From NCBI GenBank assembly GCA_023421395.1, contig JAEZTL010000005.1, forward strand, positions 1-64,000: a DNA stretch of 64,000 nt, written 5' to 3'. This document shows, in pieces, positions 26,367-35,320 of this stretch. The notes under the pieces are model-generated. The model made no database searches. It saw only the letters and a list, made by a program, of their open reading frames with translations, and was not told the DNA's origin. A program made the position numbers and the translations under genes. Position 1 is the first letter of the stretch. Every line of letters starts with the position of its first letter. The DNA is from Bacillota bacterium. Lineage in GTDB: Bacteria > Bacillota > Clostridia > Christensenellales > Aristaeellaceae.

Positions 26367-28403
26367 AAGATCCTGGACAACGCGCTGACGCTGTTCATCG
26401 TCGGCATCATATTTCTCATCATCATACCGCTGGGAACGGCGATTCTTGATGTGATGCTGATCTTCAACATCGCCTTTTCGCTGATCATCCTCCTGATCGC
26501 CATGCACATCCGGGAGGCGCTGGAATTCTCGGTATTCCCGTCGATCCTTCTGATTACGACGCTTCTGCGCGTGGCGCTGAACGTGTCCTCCACGCGGCTG
26601 ATTCTCGGCAACGGCGGCAACGCGGGCCACGTGATCCAGACCTTCGGCAACTTTGTGATCGGCGGCAACGCGCTGGTGGGCTTCATCGTGTTCCTGATCA
26701 TCGTGGTGGTGCAGTTCATCGTCATCACCAAGGGCTCCGAGCGCGTGGCGGAGGTGGCGGCCAGGTTCACGCTGGACGCCATGCCCGGCAAACAGATGGC
26801 CGTGGACGCCGACCTCAACTCCGGCCTGATCGACGAGGCCACCGCCCGCGTCCGCCGCCAGAAGGTGCAGCGCGAGGCCGACTTCTACGGATCCATGGAC
26901 GGCGCGGCCAAGTTCATCAAGGGCGACGCGATCGTCTCCATCATCACGATGCTGATCAACAGCGTCGGCGGCATCATCATCGGCATGGTGATGGGCGGCG
27001 GGGATTTCGGCACGGTGGTCAACACCTACATCATCGCCACCGTGGGCGACGGTTTGTCCGCGCAGATTCCGGCGCTGCTCATCTCCACCGCCACCGGCAT
27101 GGTGGTCACCCGCGCCGCGTCGGTCAACAGCTTCAGCGAGGACTTGAAGTCGCAGATCGTATCCTACCCCATCGCGCTGATGATCGCCGGCGGCGTTCTG
27201 GTCACGATGTCGCTGATCCCCGGCTTCCCGGTGCTGGTTCTGCTGGTCATCGGCGGCGGCCTGATCGCGCTGGCGGCGATGCTGAACCGCCGCAAGGAGC
27301 CCGAGCCCGTGGTCGCAACCTCCGCCGGCGCGCTGCCGATGAACGAGACCGAGTTTTACCGCAACACGGAGAACATCTACACGCTGCTCAGCGTCGAGCC
27401 CATCGAGGTGGAGGTGGGCTACAGCCTGATTCCGCTGGTGGACGAAGCCCGGGGCGGCAACTTCATCAACCGCGTGGTGATGCTCAGGCGGCAGTTCGCC
27501 GAAGAGATGGGCATGGTGGTGCCGGCGGTCACGCTGCGCGACAACGCCGAGCTGGGCGTCAACGAGTATGTGATCAAGCTCAAGGGCGAGGTCATCGCCG
27601 GCGGCGAGGTGCTCTCCGATCACTTCCTGGCCATGAACCCCATCGAAGGCGCCCAGGAAATCGACGGCATCGACACGCTGGAGCCCGCCTTCAAGATCCG
27701 CGCCAAATGGATCGCCTCCGACATGCGCGAACTGGCGCAGATGAGCGGCTATACCGTCATCGACCCGCTGTCGGTGATCGTGACGCACTTGTCGGAGATC
27801 ATCAAAAAGAATGCCCACGAGCTGTTCGGCCGCAAAGAGCTGATCCTGCTCATGGACAACCTGAAAAAGACCAACAAGGAGCTGGTGGACGACTTGGTGC
27901 CCGGCGTGGTCTCCCACCTGGATTTGCAGAAGGTACTGTGCAACCTCCTGGCCGAGCAGGTGCCCATCCGGGATTTGCAGACCATCCTCGAGACGCTTGG
28001 CGAGTACGCGCCCAACGTAAAGGACGCGGACCTGCTCACCGAATACGTGCGGCAGGCGCTCCGGCGCACCATCACCCGGCGGTTCGCGCCGGACGGCAAC
28101 CTGAAGGTGGTCACGCTGAATCCGGAGATCGAAAACCTGATCATGGGCGGCGTGCGCAAGACCGCGGGCAATTCCTACGTATCGCTGGAGCCCTCGGTGA
28201 TGCAGTCCATCGTCAACGCCCACATGGAGCAGGAAAACCGGCTGAAGGACCAGCTCAACGACGTGATCGTGCTCACCTCCCCCGTCGTGCGCTGCTATTA
28301 CCGCAAGCTGATCGAGCAGTTCTCCTCGGAAGCGGTGGTGCTCTCCTTCAACGAAATCAACAAGGAAGTCAACATGCAGGCACTGGGAACCATCTCGATT
28401 TGA
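26361..28403 (+). CDS. flhA: Flagellar export gate protein FlhA
   Basis: 680 residues. There are eight TM helices in the first 330 residues, with the FHIPEP-type signature region EVAARFTLDAMPGKQMAVDAD near 130-150. The large cytoplasmic domain (about 340-680) docks chaperone-substrate complexes. It is full length compared with the family. Downstream, flhF and flhG, normally next in Firmicutes, are absent and fliA follows after 32 bp. Confidence 0.97.
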   Translation: MKKILDNALTLFIVGIIFLIIIPLGTAILDVMLIFNIAFSLIILLIAMHIREALEFSVFPSILLITTLLRVALNVSSTRLILGNGGNAGHVIQTFGNFVIGGNALVGFIVFLIIVVVQFIVITKGSERVAEVAARFTLDAMPGKQMAVDADLNSGLIDEATARVRRQKVQREADFYGSMDGAAKFIKGDAIVSIITMLINSVGGIIIGMVMGGGDFGTVVNTYIIATVGDGLSAQIPALLISTATGMVVTRAASVNSFSEDLKSQIVSYPIALMIAGGVLVTMSLIPGFPVLVLLVIGGGLIALAAMLNRRKEPEPVVATSAGALPMNETEFYRNTENIYTLLSVEPIEVEVGYSLIPLVDEARGGNFINRVVMLRRQFAEEMGMVVPAVTLRDNAELGVNEYVIKLKGEVIAGGEVLSDHFLAMNPIEGAQEIDGIDTLEPAFKIRAKWIASDMRELAQMSGYTVIDPLSVIVTHLSEIIKKNAHELFGRKELILLMDNLKKTNKELVDDLVPGVVSHLDLQKVLCNLLAEQVPIRDLQTILETLGEYAPNVKDADLLTEYVRQALRRTITRRFAPDGNLKVVTLNPEIENLIMGGVRKTAGNSYVSLEPSVMQSIVNAHMEQENRLKDQLNDVIVLTSPVVRCYYRKLIEQFSSEAVVLSFNEINKEVNMQALGTISI

Positions 28404-28435
28404 TCCCGCCTGAAAATTCGTAGGACGGTAAAAGC

Positions 28436-29209
28436 ATGAGCCAGATCAAGGGGACGGAAAACAAAATCACCGAGCAGACGTGGCTGAGGTACGCCAAGTC
28501 GAAAGACGTCGGCCTTCGCAACGAGATCCTGATGAGTTACCTCCCGATCGTCACCTATTCCCTGAAGAAGGCGCAGACCTTCATCCGGAACCGGGCGGAC
28601 GCGGAGGATATGGCCAGCCAGGGTGTGCTCGAGCTGATCAACTGCATCGACCGCTATGACGTGGAGCGGGGCGTACAGTTTGATTCCTACGCCTCGATCC
28701 GGGTGCGCGGCGCGATCATCGACTACATCCGCAAGAAGGACTGGGTGTCCCGGGACATCCGTAAGAAGATCAAGCAGATGAACCTGGCCACCGACCAGCT
28801 GCAGATGGAGCTGGGGCGCTTCCCGGAGGAGGCCGAACTGGCCGAGCGGCTGGGCATCACCGAAGCAGAGCTGTCAAAAATCCGTTCGGACGAGGTGAAT
28901 TTCAACGTGGTGTCCTTTGAGGAAACGCTGTATAACACCGGCATGACGCTTCTGGACGTGACGGAAAACCAGGAGGCCCAGTCCCCCGAGCACCACCTGA
29001 TGGAGCGGGACTTCCGGCAGCAGATCGCAAGGTATATCGACGAGCTGGACGAAAAGGAGCGCACGGTCATCTCGCTGTACTACTATGAGGAACTCAAGCT
29101 CAAGGAGATCGCCTTCGTACTGAACCTGACGGTCTCCCGGGTTTCGCAGATCCACTCCAAGGCGCTGACCAGGCTCAGAACACGCATCGCCGAATACATG
29201 GCCGAATAG
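28436..29209 (+). CDS. fliA: Flagellar sigma factor sigma-28 (FliA/SigD)
   Basis: 257 residues. Region 2 (LRNEILMSYLPIVTYSLKKA; FDSYASIRVRGAIIDYIR), region 3, and region 4 with its helix-turn-helix (LKEIAFVLNLTVSRVSQIHS) are all present. It directs RNA polymerase to late flagellar promoters; matching sites (TAAA-N15-GCCGATAT type) are found in this window before flgM, before the hemerythrin gene and probably before fliD. Its activity should be held by FlgM, encoded 1.6 kb downstream. Confidence 0.95.
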   Translation: MSQIKGTENKITEQTWLRYAKSKDVGLRNEILMSYLPIVTYSLKKAQTFIRNRADAEDMASQGVLELINCIDRYDVERGVQFDSYASIRVRGAIIDYIRKKDWVSRDIRKKIKQMNLATDQLQMELGRFPEEAELAERLGITEAELSKIRSDEVNFNVVSFEETLYNTGMTLLDVTENQEAQSPEHHLMERDFRQQIARYIDELDEKERTVISLYYYEELKLKEIAFVLNLTVSRVSQIHSKALTRLRTRIAEYMAE

Positions 29210-29229
29210 ACCGAAAGCGAGGACAAGCC

Positions 29230-29985
29230 ATGAACAATGCCATTTACGCCGCCACGACCGGCATGATCAACCGCAGCCGCGCGCTGGACGTGACGGCCAC
29301 AAACCTGGCCAACGCCTCCACCTCCGGCTACAAGCGGGATCGGCTGATCACCGCCTCCTTCGGCGAGCGCGTCGCCTACCGGCTGGCCGCCGACGGCGCC
29401 CGGGAAATCGGCAGCGACAACCACGGCGCCATCGCCGAGGAAATCCTCACCGACTACACCCAGGGCGTGGTTGAAACCACCGGCCGCGCGCTGGACTTCG
29501 CCATCATCGGCGACGGCTACTTCTCCATCGAAACCGCGGGCGGCCAGGAAGCGGCGACGCGGGACGGCAGCTTCGAGGTGGACGCGGAGGGTTATTTGCG
29601 CACCGCCGCAGGCGGCTATGTGATGGGCCAGGGCGGCCGCATCGAGGTGGGCGCGGGCGCGGTCACGATCGATTCGAACGGCGTAGTCTATTCGGACGGG
29701 CAGACCGTCGATACCCTCGCCATGCTGGTTTCGCCCCCTCCGGAGGATGGCCAGGCGGCGGAAGCCCTGGCCAAGGAAGCGCCCAACGCGCTGGCCCGCC
29801 CCGAGGGCGAAGCCGCCTTTGCCGGCCAGATCGTGCAGGGCCGGCTGGAGCGTTCCAACGTCAATATGGTCGAAGAGATGTCCCAGATGATGGCCGCCTC
29901 CCGCGCCTACCAGTCCTGCGCGCAGGTGGTCAAGATCCTGGACTCGATCAATCAGAAGACCGTCACCGAAATCGGCCGGCTGTAG
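29230..29985 (+). CDS. flgF: Flagellar basal-body rod protein, FlgF/FlgG family (FlhO-like)
   Basis: 251 residues. N-terminal motif ALDVTATNLANASTSGYKRD, a central core LDFAIIGDGYFSIETAGG, and the C-terminal SNVNMVEEMSQMMAASRAYQSCA pattern. It is the first of two adjacent distal-rod paralogues, equivalent to Bacillus flhO-flhP. Whether it is FlgF or FlgG cannot be fixed from sequence alone. Confidence 0.88.
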   Translation: MNNAIYAATTGMINRSRALDVTATNLANASTSGYKRDRLITASFGERVAYRLAADGAREIGSDNHGAIAEEILTDYTQGVVETTGRALDFAIIGDGYFSIETAGGQEAATRDGSFEVDAEGYLRTAAGGYVMGQGGRIEVGAGAVTIDSNGVVYSDGQTVDTLAMLVSPPPEDGQAAEALAKEAPNALARPEGEAAFAGQIVQGRLERSNVNMVEEMSQMMAASRAYQSCAQVVKILDSINQKTVTEIGRL

Positions 29986-30018
29986 GCCGGGGCGCGGCGA
30001 ATAAGGAGGGGACGACCC

Positions 30019-30729
30019 TTGATCAACGGGTTTTACGCGGCCAAGTCGGGCCTTCGCAGCTTCCAGTTCGGATTGGATGTGACGGCCAACAATATCGCCA
30101 ACGTGGATACCGACGGCTTCCAGTCGAAGACCGTCAACTTCGCGGATCTGGTCTATACCCGCACCCAAGGCCTGTCCGTCGTGGCCGGCAACGGCAGCCG
30201 CGCGCTGTCCACCTCCGCCATCGTGGAGCAGGGCGCTTACCTGCCGGGGGACGAGTTGAGCGCCATGATTGACGGAGAAGGCTACTACGCGATCCAAAAC
30301 CCCACCGGGGACGCGGAGAACGCCGCGCTCTACATGCGCTCCGGCAACTTCTCGCTGTCCGAGGAGGGCGGAACGCTCTACCTGACCGCGCCCGGAGGCG
30401 GCTATGTGCTGGACCAGGGCGGCCAGCGGATCGAGGTCGCAAACGGCGACGCGACCGCGGCCCTCGGCCAGGTGGCGCTCTACGCTTTCAACAACCCCGG
30501 CGCGCTCACAGCGCTGGGCGGCGGGCGCTTCACCCCCAGCGAGGCCTCCGGCGAGCCCGTGGAGGACACCGTCTCCCGGCTGGTGCAGGGCGGCACGGAG
30601 GGCTCCAATGTGGACCTCGCCGCCGAGATGGCGCACCTGATGATCGCCCAGCGCGGCTTCACCGCCAACGCGAAAATTCTGCAAACCATCGACGAGCTGG
30701 AGCAGACCGCCAATAGCCTCAGAAGCTAA
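30019..30729 (+). CDS. flgG: Flagellar basal-body rod protein, FlgF/FlgG family (FlhP-like)
   Basis: 236 residues from a TTG start with a strong AAGGAGGGG site. N-terminal FGLDVTANNIANVDTDGFQ, core MIDGEGYYAIQNPTG, and C-terminal SNVDLAAEMAHLMIAQRGFTANA. It is the second distal-rod paralogue and the last gene before the sigma-28 promoter of flgM. Confidence 0.88.
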   Translation: MINGFYAAKSGLRSFQFGLDVTANNIANVDTDGFQSKTVNFADLVYTRTQGLSVVAGNGSRALSTSAIVEQGAYLPGDELSAMIDGEGYYAIQNPTGDAENAALYMRSGNFSLSEEGGTLYLTAPGGGYVLDQGGQRIEVANGDATAALGQVALYAFNNPGALTALGGGRFTPSEASGEPVEDTVSRLVQGGTEGSNVDLAAEMAHLMIAQRGFTANAKILQTIDELEQTANSLRS

Positions 30730-30748
30730 GCAAATTCAGCATCCGCGC

Positions 30749-30775
30749 TAAACTTCGGATGGATTCATACGATAT
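30749..30775 (+). promoter_or_regulatory. Sigma-28 promoter of the flgM-flgN-flgK operon
   Basis: TAAA (30749-30752), 15-bp spacer, TACGATAT (30768-30775), against the consensus TAAA-N15-GCCGATAT (10 of 12 positions). It lies 19 bp before the flgM ATG, in the short gap after flgG. Confidence 0.75.
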
Positions 30776-30793
30776 ATAGAGCAGGTGATGACG

Positions 30794-31117
30794 ATGAAAA
30801 TCAATCCTTCTCAGATAGACAAGCTGTTCAGCGCACTGTCCGCCGAGGGCACGCTGTCGACCTCCAAGGAGACCGACAAGCAGCAGGCCGCTGCCGCCGG
30901 CAGCACGGACAGTCTGTCCATCTCCGAGGCGGCGAAGAACCGCTCGGACATTGACAGCGCGGTGAACATGGTGGTGACGGACGCCACCAAGACCACTTCA
31001 GCCGAGAGGCTGCTCCGCTTCAAAAACGAGATCCAGAACGGGACGTACCACGTTCCCTCCGAGGCGATTGCCGCCGCGATGCTGGGCCACGTCGAGAACG
31101 GGGACTACGGCGCATGA
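30794..31117 (+). CDS. flgM: Anti-sigma-28 factor FlgM
   Basis: 107 residues from the ATG at 30794, with AGGTGA upstream (GTG/ATG at 30785/30788 are alternatives). The disordered N-terminal half and the C-terminal sigma-binding helices (LLRFKNEIQNGTYHVPSEAI) fit the family. It binds FliA until the hook is finished and FlgM is exported. It lies behind a FliA promoter, giving feedback. Its stop overlaps the flgN ATG. Confidence 0.92.
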   Translation: MKINPSQIDKLFSALSAEGTLSTSKETDKQQAAAAGSTDSLSISEAAKNRSDIDSAVNMVVTDATKTTSAERLLRFKNEIQNGTYHVPSEAIAAAMLGHVENGDYGA

Positions 31118-31536
31118 AGGATCTACGCGAACTGGCTCGGGTTCTGGACGCCCAGCGCGCCACCTATGCGAAGATGCTGGAGATGGAAGAGGAGAAGTCG
31201 CAGGCGCTCATCAAGGGCGACGCGGACTCGCTCGCCAGGGTCATGAGCGGCCAGCAGGCGCTGATGGTGCAGGCCAGGGGGCTTGAGGACAAGCGCATGA
31301 AGCTGTGCGAGGGCACGGCGCCCACGCTCCGGGAATTTGTGGATTCGAGTCCCGAATGCCGCGAGGCGCTGGAGCCGGTGTTTCTCGCCCTCAGCGAGAC
31401 GGTGCGTTCCCTCAAGAAAAAGAACCTGCGGAACCGCAAGCTGCTGGAAGCCCGTCTGGCCACCATTCGCTTCATGAACCAGCAACTGGGGCTATCCCCC
31501 AATACCTACGGCAAGGGCGTCACGGTCAAGGCTTAG
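31114..31536 (+). CDS. flgN: FlgK/FlgL export chaperone FlgN
   Basis: 140 residues, all helical, with long coiled-coil stretches (LEMEEEKSQALIKGDADSL; LSETVRSLKKKNLRNRKLLE). Position between flgM and flgK and length match FlgN. The ATGA overlap with flgM indicates coupled translation. Family similarity is weak at sequence level. Confidence 0.88.
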   Translation: MKDLRELARVLDAQRATYAKMLEMEEEKSQALIKGDADSLARVMSGQQALMVQARGLEDKRMKLCEGTAPTLREFVDSSPECREALEPVFLALSETVRSLKKKNLRNRKLLEARLATIRFMNQQLGLSPNTYGKGVTVKA

Positions 31537-31549
31537 CGCGGAGGGATCC

Positions 31550-32971
31550 ATGAGACCGACTTTTTACGGGTTCGAGGCCGCGCGGAGCGGCATGACGGCG
31601 GCGCAGGCCGGGCTGGACGTCACGGGCAACAACATTGCCAACCTGTCCACGGAAGCCTATTCCCGGCAGGTGGTCGACCAGACCGCAACCTTCTATGGCT
31701 CGACCAGCGACAAGCTGGCGCCGGTGGGCCTGACCCAGACAACCGGATCGGGCGCCACGGTGGAGGGCATCAACCAGGTGCGCAGCCAGTTTCTCGATCT
31801 CCGGTACCGGGACGCCAACGCGGTCAACAGCGCCAACGCGAAGATGTTCTCCATCCTCTCCGACGTGGAGAACAACTTCGACGAGACCGAAAACGACGGG
31901 CTCAGCGCCATGCTGGAGGACTTCAACAAGCAGTTGCAGGTGCTGTCGCTGAACGCGGGTGAGGTCGAATACGCCAGTCTCGCGCGCTCCAGCGCCCAGA
32001 AGGTGGCGCAAACCCTCAACCAGTACTCGGCCCAGCTGACGGCCATCCGCAAGCAGACGGCGGACGAAATGGAGATCTCGGTCAAGGACGCGAACACGCT
32101 GCTGGGCAAGATCGCCACCATCAACGAATCCATCAAGATCGCCACGCTGCAGGGTACCGAGACCAACGCGCTCAACGATATGCGAAACCAGTACCTGGAC
32201 AAGCTGTCCTCGTACATGAATATCCGGGCGACCTACCTGACCGACGGAACGGTCAGCATCGCCTCCGGCAGTACCGCGCTGCTGGACGCGGCCGGCGGAA
32301 CGGTGGCAACCCTCGAAACCGAGGACGGCGCCTCCGGAATGCGCCTTCTGGCGGACGGCGCGCCGATGAATCTGGCGGGCGGCTCCCTCTTCGGATCGAT
32401 GCAGGTCTTAAACGGCAAGGGCAGCTACGCCGCCTCCGGCGAGAACAGCTTTCGCGGCATCCCTTACTACCAGGCCTCGCTGGATTCGCTGGCGGATAGC
32501 CTGTCCTCCACCTTCAACGCGCTGAACGGTTCGGCGCTTTTCACCGGCAGCGGCGCCGCGGACATCGCGATTTCGAGCCAATGGCTGGCCAACCCGAACC
32601 ACATCACCGCCACGCTGGACGCAGACGGCGCAAAGGGCAAGAACGACAATATCCTGCGAATGATCTCCGCGATGGACGAAGACCGCGCGATCACCTCGGA
32701 CTTCACCGGCAGCTTCGGCGGCTACGTGCTCGCGCTGATGGGCGACGTGGCCATCGATAAGGACTACACGGCGGACGTCTCCGAGACCAGCGACATGGTA
32801 TTCCGGTCCATCGGCAACGAGCGGGAATCCACGATGGGCGTTTCGCTGAACGGGGAGACCGCCAACCTCATCAAGTACCAGAAGGCCTTCGCCGCCTCCG
32901 CCCGGGTGATGACCGCACTGGATGAAACGCTGGATACCGTCATCAACCGGATGGGCACGGTTGGAAGATAA
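31550..32971 (+). CDS. flgK: Hook-filament junction protein FlgK (HAP1)
   Basis: 473 residues. N-terminal QAGLDVTGNNIANLSTEAYS and the FlgK segment SGATVEGINQVRSQFLDLRY near 66-84; the C-terminal helix ends KYQKAFAASARVMTALDETL. It is the first junction protein on the hook tip, before FlgL and the filament. A GGAGGG site precedes the ATG. Confidence 0.95.
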   Translation: MRPTFYGFEAARSGMTAAQAGLDVTGNNIANLSTEAYSRQVVDQTATFYGSTSDKLAPVGLTQTTGSGATVEGINQVRSQFLDLRYRDANAVNSANAKMFSILSDVENNFDETENDGLSAMLEDFNKQLQVLSLNAGEVEYASLARSSAQKVAQTLNQYSAQLTAIRKQTADEMEISVKDANTLLGKIATINESIKIATLQGTETNALNDMRNQYLDKLSSYMNIRATYLTDGTVSIASGSTALLDAAGGTVATLETEDGASGMRLLADGAPMNLAGGSLFGSMQVLNGKGSYAASGENSFRGIPYYQASLDSLADSLSSTFNALNGSALFTGSGAADIAISSQWLANPNHITATLDADGAKGKNDNILRMISAMDEDRAITSDFTGSFGGYVLALMGDVAIDKDYTADVSETSDMVFRSIGNERESTMGVSLNGETANLIKYQKAFAASARVMTALDETLDTVINRMGTVGR

Positions 32972-33004
32972 GAAAACAAAGAGTATGAACGGGAGGTGCG
33001 GGCG

Positions 33005-33973
33005 ATGCGGCTGACGGACAACATGATCACCGGGAACTACCTGAAGGGCCTCAACCGCAACCTTCAGGACCTGAGCGATCTCAACACCAAAGTCTCCGCC
33101 CAGCGGCGCTTCATGAAGATGTCGGAAGACCCGGCCCGGGCGGTGAAAGCCTTCGACGTGCGCAAGGACCTGAACCGCATAGACCTGTACAATACCTCGC
33201 TGAACGACAGCCAGGCACTGCTCGACGAGGCGGAGGATTCCCTCTCAACCATCAGCGACGTGATGACCGAGACCCTCGCCCACATCAGCCAGGGCATGAA
33301 CGGTTCCATGAGTGACTCCGACCGGGCGACGGTGGCCAATACGCTGCGCTCCTACCAGCAGATGATCCTGGGCGCGGCCAACGTCAAGTCCTCGGGTCGT
33401 TACCTCTTCGGCGGTTCCGGGTTCGGTGAAACCCCCTTCACGGTCAACGGCTCTGGCCAGCTAACCTACAACGGCCAGAACGTCAACACCGGCTCCTTCC
33501 CCGCGGAGCACCGCTACGTGGACATCGGCATCGGCCTTTCGATCTCGGGTGGCACGGTGGACTCGCAGACCGCGCTGGACGTTGCCTACTCGGGCGCAGA
33601 TCTCCTGGGCACCGGGATGGACGGCAACGGACTGCCCAACAATCTCTACAACCTGATCGGCGAAATCGCCGATAAGATTGAAGCCGGGGATCTGGACGAC
33701 ATCGCCACCTACACCGACAAGCTGGAGAGCCGCGCGGACGACGTCCGGATGCAGTACGTATCCATCGGCGAAAAATCCAACTACATCTCCTTCTTTACGA
33801 ACCGCCTGGCCAGCGAGAAGATCACCGCCTCCGCAAAACAGTCCGACCTCGAAAGCCTCCCCCTGGAAGAGGGCGCGATCCTCTTTTCGCAGCAAGAGCT
33901 GATGTACAACGCATGCCTGCAGATGGGTACAAAGATCCTGCAACCATCGCTCCTCGACTATCTGAGCTCGTAA
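33005..33973 (+). CDS. flgL: Hook-filament junction protein FlgL (HAP3)
   Basis: 322 residues from the ATG at 33005 (GGGAGGTG upstream; the GTG at 32996 lies inside that site). Flagellin-like N terminus (LKGLNRNLQDLSDLNTKVSA) and the FlgL motif NVKSSGRYLFGGS near 125-137; flagellin-like C terminus. It forms the adaptor between FlgK and flagellin. Confidence 0.94.
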   Translation: MRLTDNMITGNYLKGLNRNLQDLSDLNTKVSAQRRFMKMSEDPARAVKAFDVRKDLNRIDLYNTSLNDSQALLDEAEDSLSTISDVMTETLAHISQGMNGSMSDSDRATVANTLRSYQQMILGAANVKSSGRYLFGGSGFGETPFTVNGSGQLTYNGQNVNTGSFPAEHRYVDIGIGLSISGGTVDSQTALDVAYSGADLLGTGMDGNGLPNNLYNLIGEIADKIEAGDLDDIATYTDKLESRADDVRMQYVSIGEKSNYISFFTNRLASEKITASAKQSDLESLPLEEGAILFSQQELMYNACLQMGTKILQPSLLDYLSS

Positions 33974-34003
33974 TCGGGGCCATCGATTGACAGGTGAGGG
34001 AAT

Positions 34004-34498
34004 ATGGAGATAGAGAGGCTTCGTCTACAGGTTGAAATAACCAACGCGCAGCTGCTGTATGAGACCACGCCGGCCAAGATGAACATCTCGGTCAAGCATG
34101 GTTCCATGGACATTCAGCACGAACCGCTGAAGCTGACCATCGACAACCGCGGTTTCTTCGATTCGGTCGGCATCAAGTCCAATACCGCCCGGGCGCGGGA
34201 GCAGGTGCAAAAAGGCAAGACGGCGGTTCAGGACGCCGCCGGCAGGTACACGCGCGAAAAAAACGCGATGCAGGGTCCAAACGCCCAGTCGCCCGCGGAA
34301 ATCGCCGGCGCCGAGGCCACCCAGAGCGTCCCGGCTCAGGTGGGGGTCGTCCCCATCGAAAAGCCTGAGATGAGCTGGAGCGGCGGCAAGGTAACCATCA
34401 GCGCGGAAAGGGATCAGGTCGACATCGAGTGGGAGCCCCAAAGCGTCGACTTTACATACGTCCCCTATTCGGTGGAGTTCTACATAGACAAATGGTGA
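34004..34498 (+). CDS. DUF6470 (YviE-like) protein
   Basis: 164 residues; N terminus LRLQVEITNAQLLYETTPAK and MDIQHEPLKLTIDNRGFF match the DUF6470 family (Bacillus YviE), which sits between flgL and fliW in many Firmicutes, as here. Acidic beta-rich C terminus (DQVDIEWEPQSVDFTYVPYS). Molecular role unknown; co-occurrence implies a part in late flagellar assembly. Confidence 0.85.
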   Translation: MEIERLRLQVEITNAQLLYETTPAKMNISVKHGSMDIQHEPLKLTIDNRGFFDSVGIKSNTARAREQVQKGKTAVQDAAGRYTREKNAMQGPNAQSPAEIAGAEATQSVPAQVGVVPIEKPEMSWSGGKVTISAERDQVDIEWEPQSVDFTYVPYSVEFYIDKW

Positions 34499-34535
34499 GC
34501 CCCGCAAGGTGAGCGGGCACGACGGAGGGCTGCGC

Positions 34536-34973
34536 ATGCAGATTGAAACCAGGGACTTTGGACCGGTGGAGATCACCGAAGATGAAATCATCAGCTTCCC
34601 CGACGGGATTTACGGGTTTGACGCCAGCAAGCGTTTCGCGCTGTTGGATACCGGTTCCAGCGCGGGCGTCATGCACCTTCAATGCGTGGACGCCCCCACC
34701 CCCCGCTTCATCGTGCTGGACCCCTACATGATTCTGGAGGATTACACGCCGGACTTTCCCCCGGAAGCGCTCAAAAGGCTCAAGGCGGAATCGCTGACGG
34801 ATTTGAGCATTCTGGTCATCGCGGTCATCCCCGAGGACTTCAAGGCCTCGACCGTCAACCTCAAAAGCCCGGTCGTGATCAACTTCAAGGAACATCTGGG
34901 CATGCAGGTGATTTTGAGCAACCGGGATTACTCCGTCCGGTTCCGCCTGTTTGGCAGCGAAAGGACGGCATAG
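34536..34973 (+). CDS. fliW: Flagellar assembly factor FliW
   Basis: 145 residues from the ATG at 34536 (GGAGG upstream). Family signatures FGPVEITEDEIISFPDGIYG and a C-terminal SPVVINFKEHLGMQVIL segment. FliW binds either flagellin or CsrA: when flagellin accumulates, CsrA is freed to repress flagellin translation. csrA begins 2 bp after its stop and the flagellin genes follow, so the whole switch is in one place. Confidence 0.95.
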   Translation: MQIETRDFGPVEITEDEIISFPDGIYGFDASKRFALLDTGSSAGVMHLQCVDAPTPRFIVLDPYMILEDYTPDFPPEALKRLKAESLTDLSILVIAVIPEDFKASTVNLKSPVVINFKEHLGMQVILSNRDYSVRFRLFGSERTA

Positions 34974-34975
34974 AG

Positions 34976-35221
34976 ATGTTGGTCATCACCCGGCAGCCTG
35001 GAGACAGCCTTCTGATCGGTGAGGACATCAAAATCACCGTCCTTGAGGTCAACGGAGACCGGATCAAGATCGGAATCGAAGCGCCGCGCAGCGTGCCGGT
35101 GGTGCGCACCGAAGTGCTGGACACGCTCCGCAGCAACCTGGAGGCCGAGCAGTCCGGCGGCGCGCTTGGGTTCAAGCTTACACGGCAGAAGCTCAAGGAT
35201 GATCCGGACAAAAAGCCCTGA
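34976..35221 (+). CDS. csrA: Translational regulator CsrA
   Basis: 81 residues. Begins MLVITRQPGDSLLIGEDIKI; the RNA-binding region GIEAPRSVPVVRTEVLD is intact. CsrA dimers bind GGA motifs in hairpin loops and over ribosome sites. The likely targets are directly downstream: three flagellin leaders carry AGGA-loop hairpins plus GGA-containing Shine-Dalgarno sites. Confidence 0.97.
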   Translation: MLVITRQPGDSLLIGEDIKITVLEVNGDRIKIGIEAPRSVPVVRTEVLDTLRSNLEAEQSGGALGFKLTRQKLKDDPDKKP

Positions 35222-35275
35222 CCCGCGCCGGACGGCGCAAACAATCGCGCTCGGGCCGCATCAGCGGCTTAAGCA

Positions 35276-35313
35276 CCGCAGGAAAGGATTCCGCGGTCAT
35301 ATTTCAAGGAGGA
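35276..35313 (+). promoter_or_regulatory. Predicted CsrA site: AGGA-loop hairpin plus SD, flagellin 1 leader
   Basis: Stem CCGC/GCGG and GGAA/TTCC (with one bulged A) closes a tetraloop AGGA at 35285-35288. The Shine-Dalgarno AAGGAGGA at 35306-35313 offers a second GGA about 22 nt downstream. The same element recurs before flagellins 4 and 5. Confidence 0.7.
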
Positions 35314-35320
35314 AAAACCC

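Noticed and set aside
26301..28223. 640-codon minus-strand open frame rich in His/Asp.
   Set aside because: Shadow of flhA on the opposite strand; composition is typical of antisense frames in GC-rich genes.
35222..35320. Sigma-28 promoter directly before flagellin 1.
   Set aside because: The nearest match (CAAA with GCCGCATC) has wrong spacing and a poor -10.
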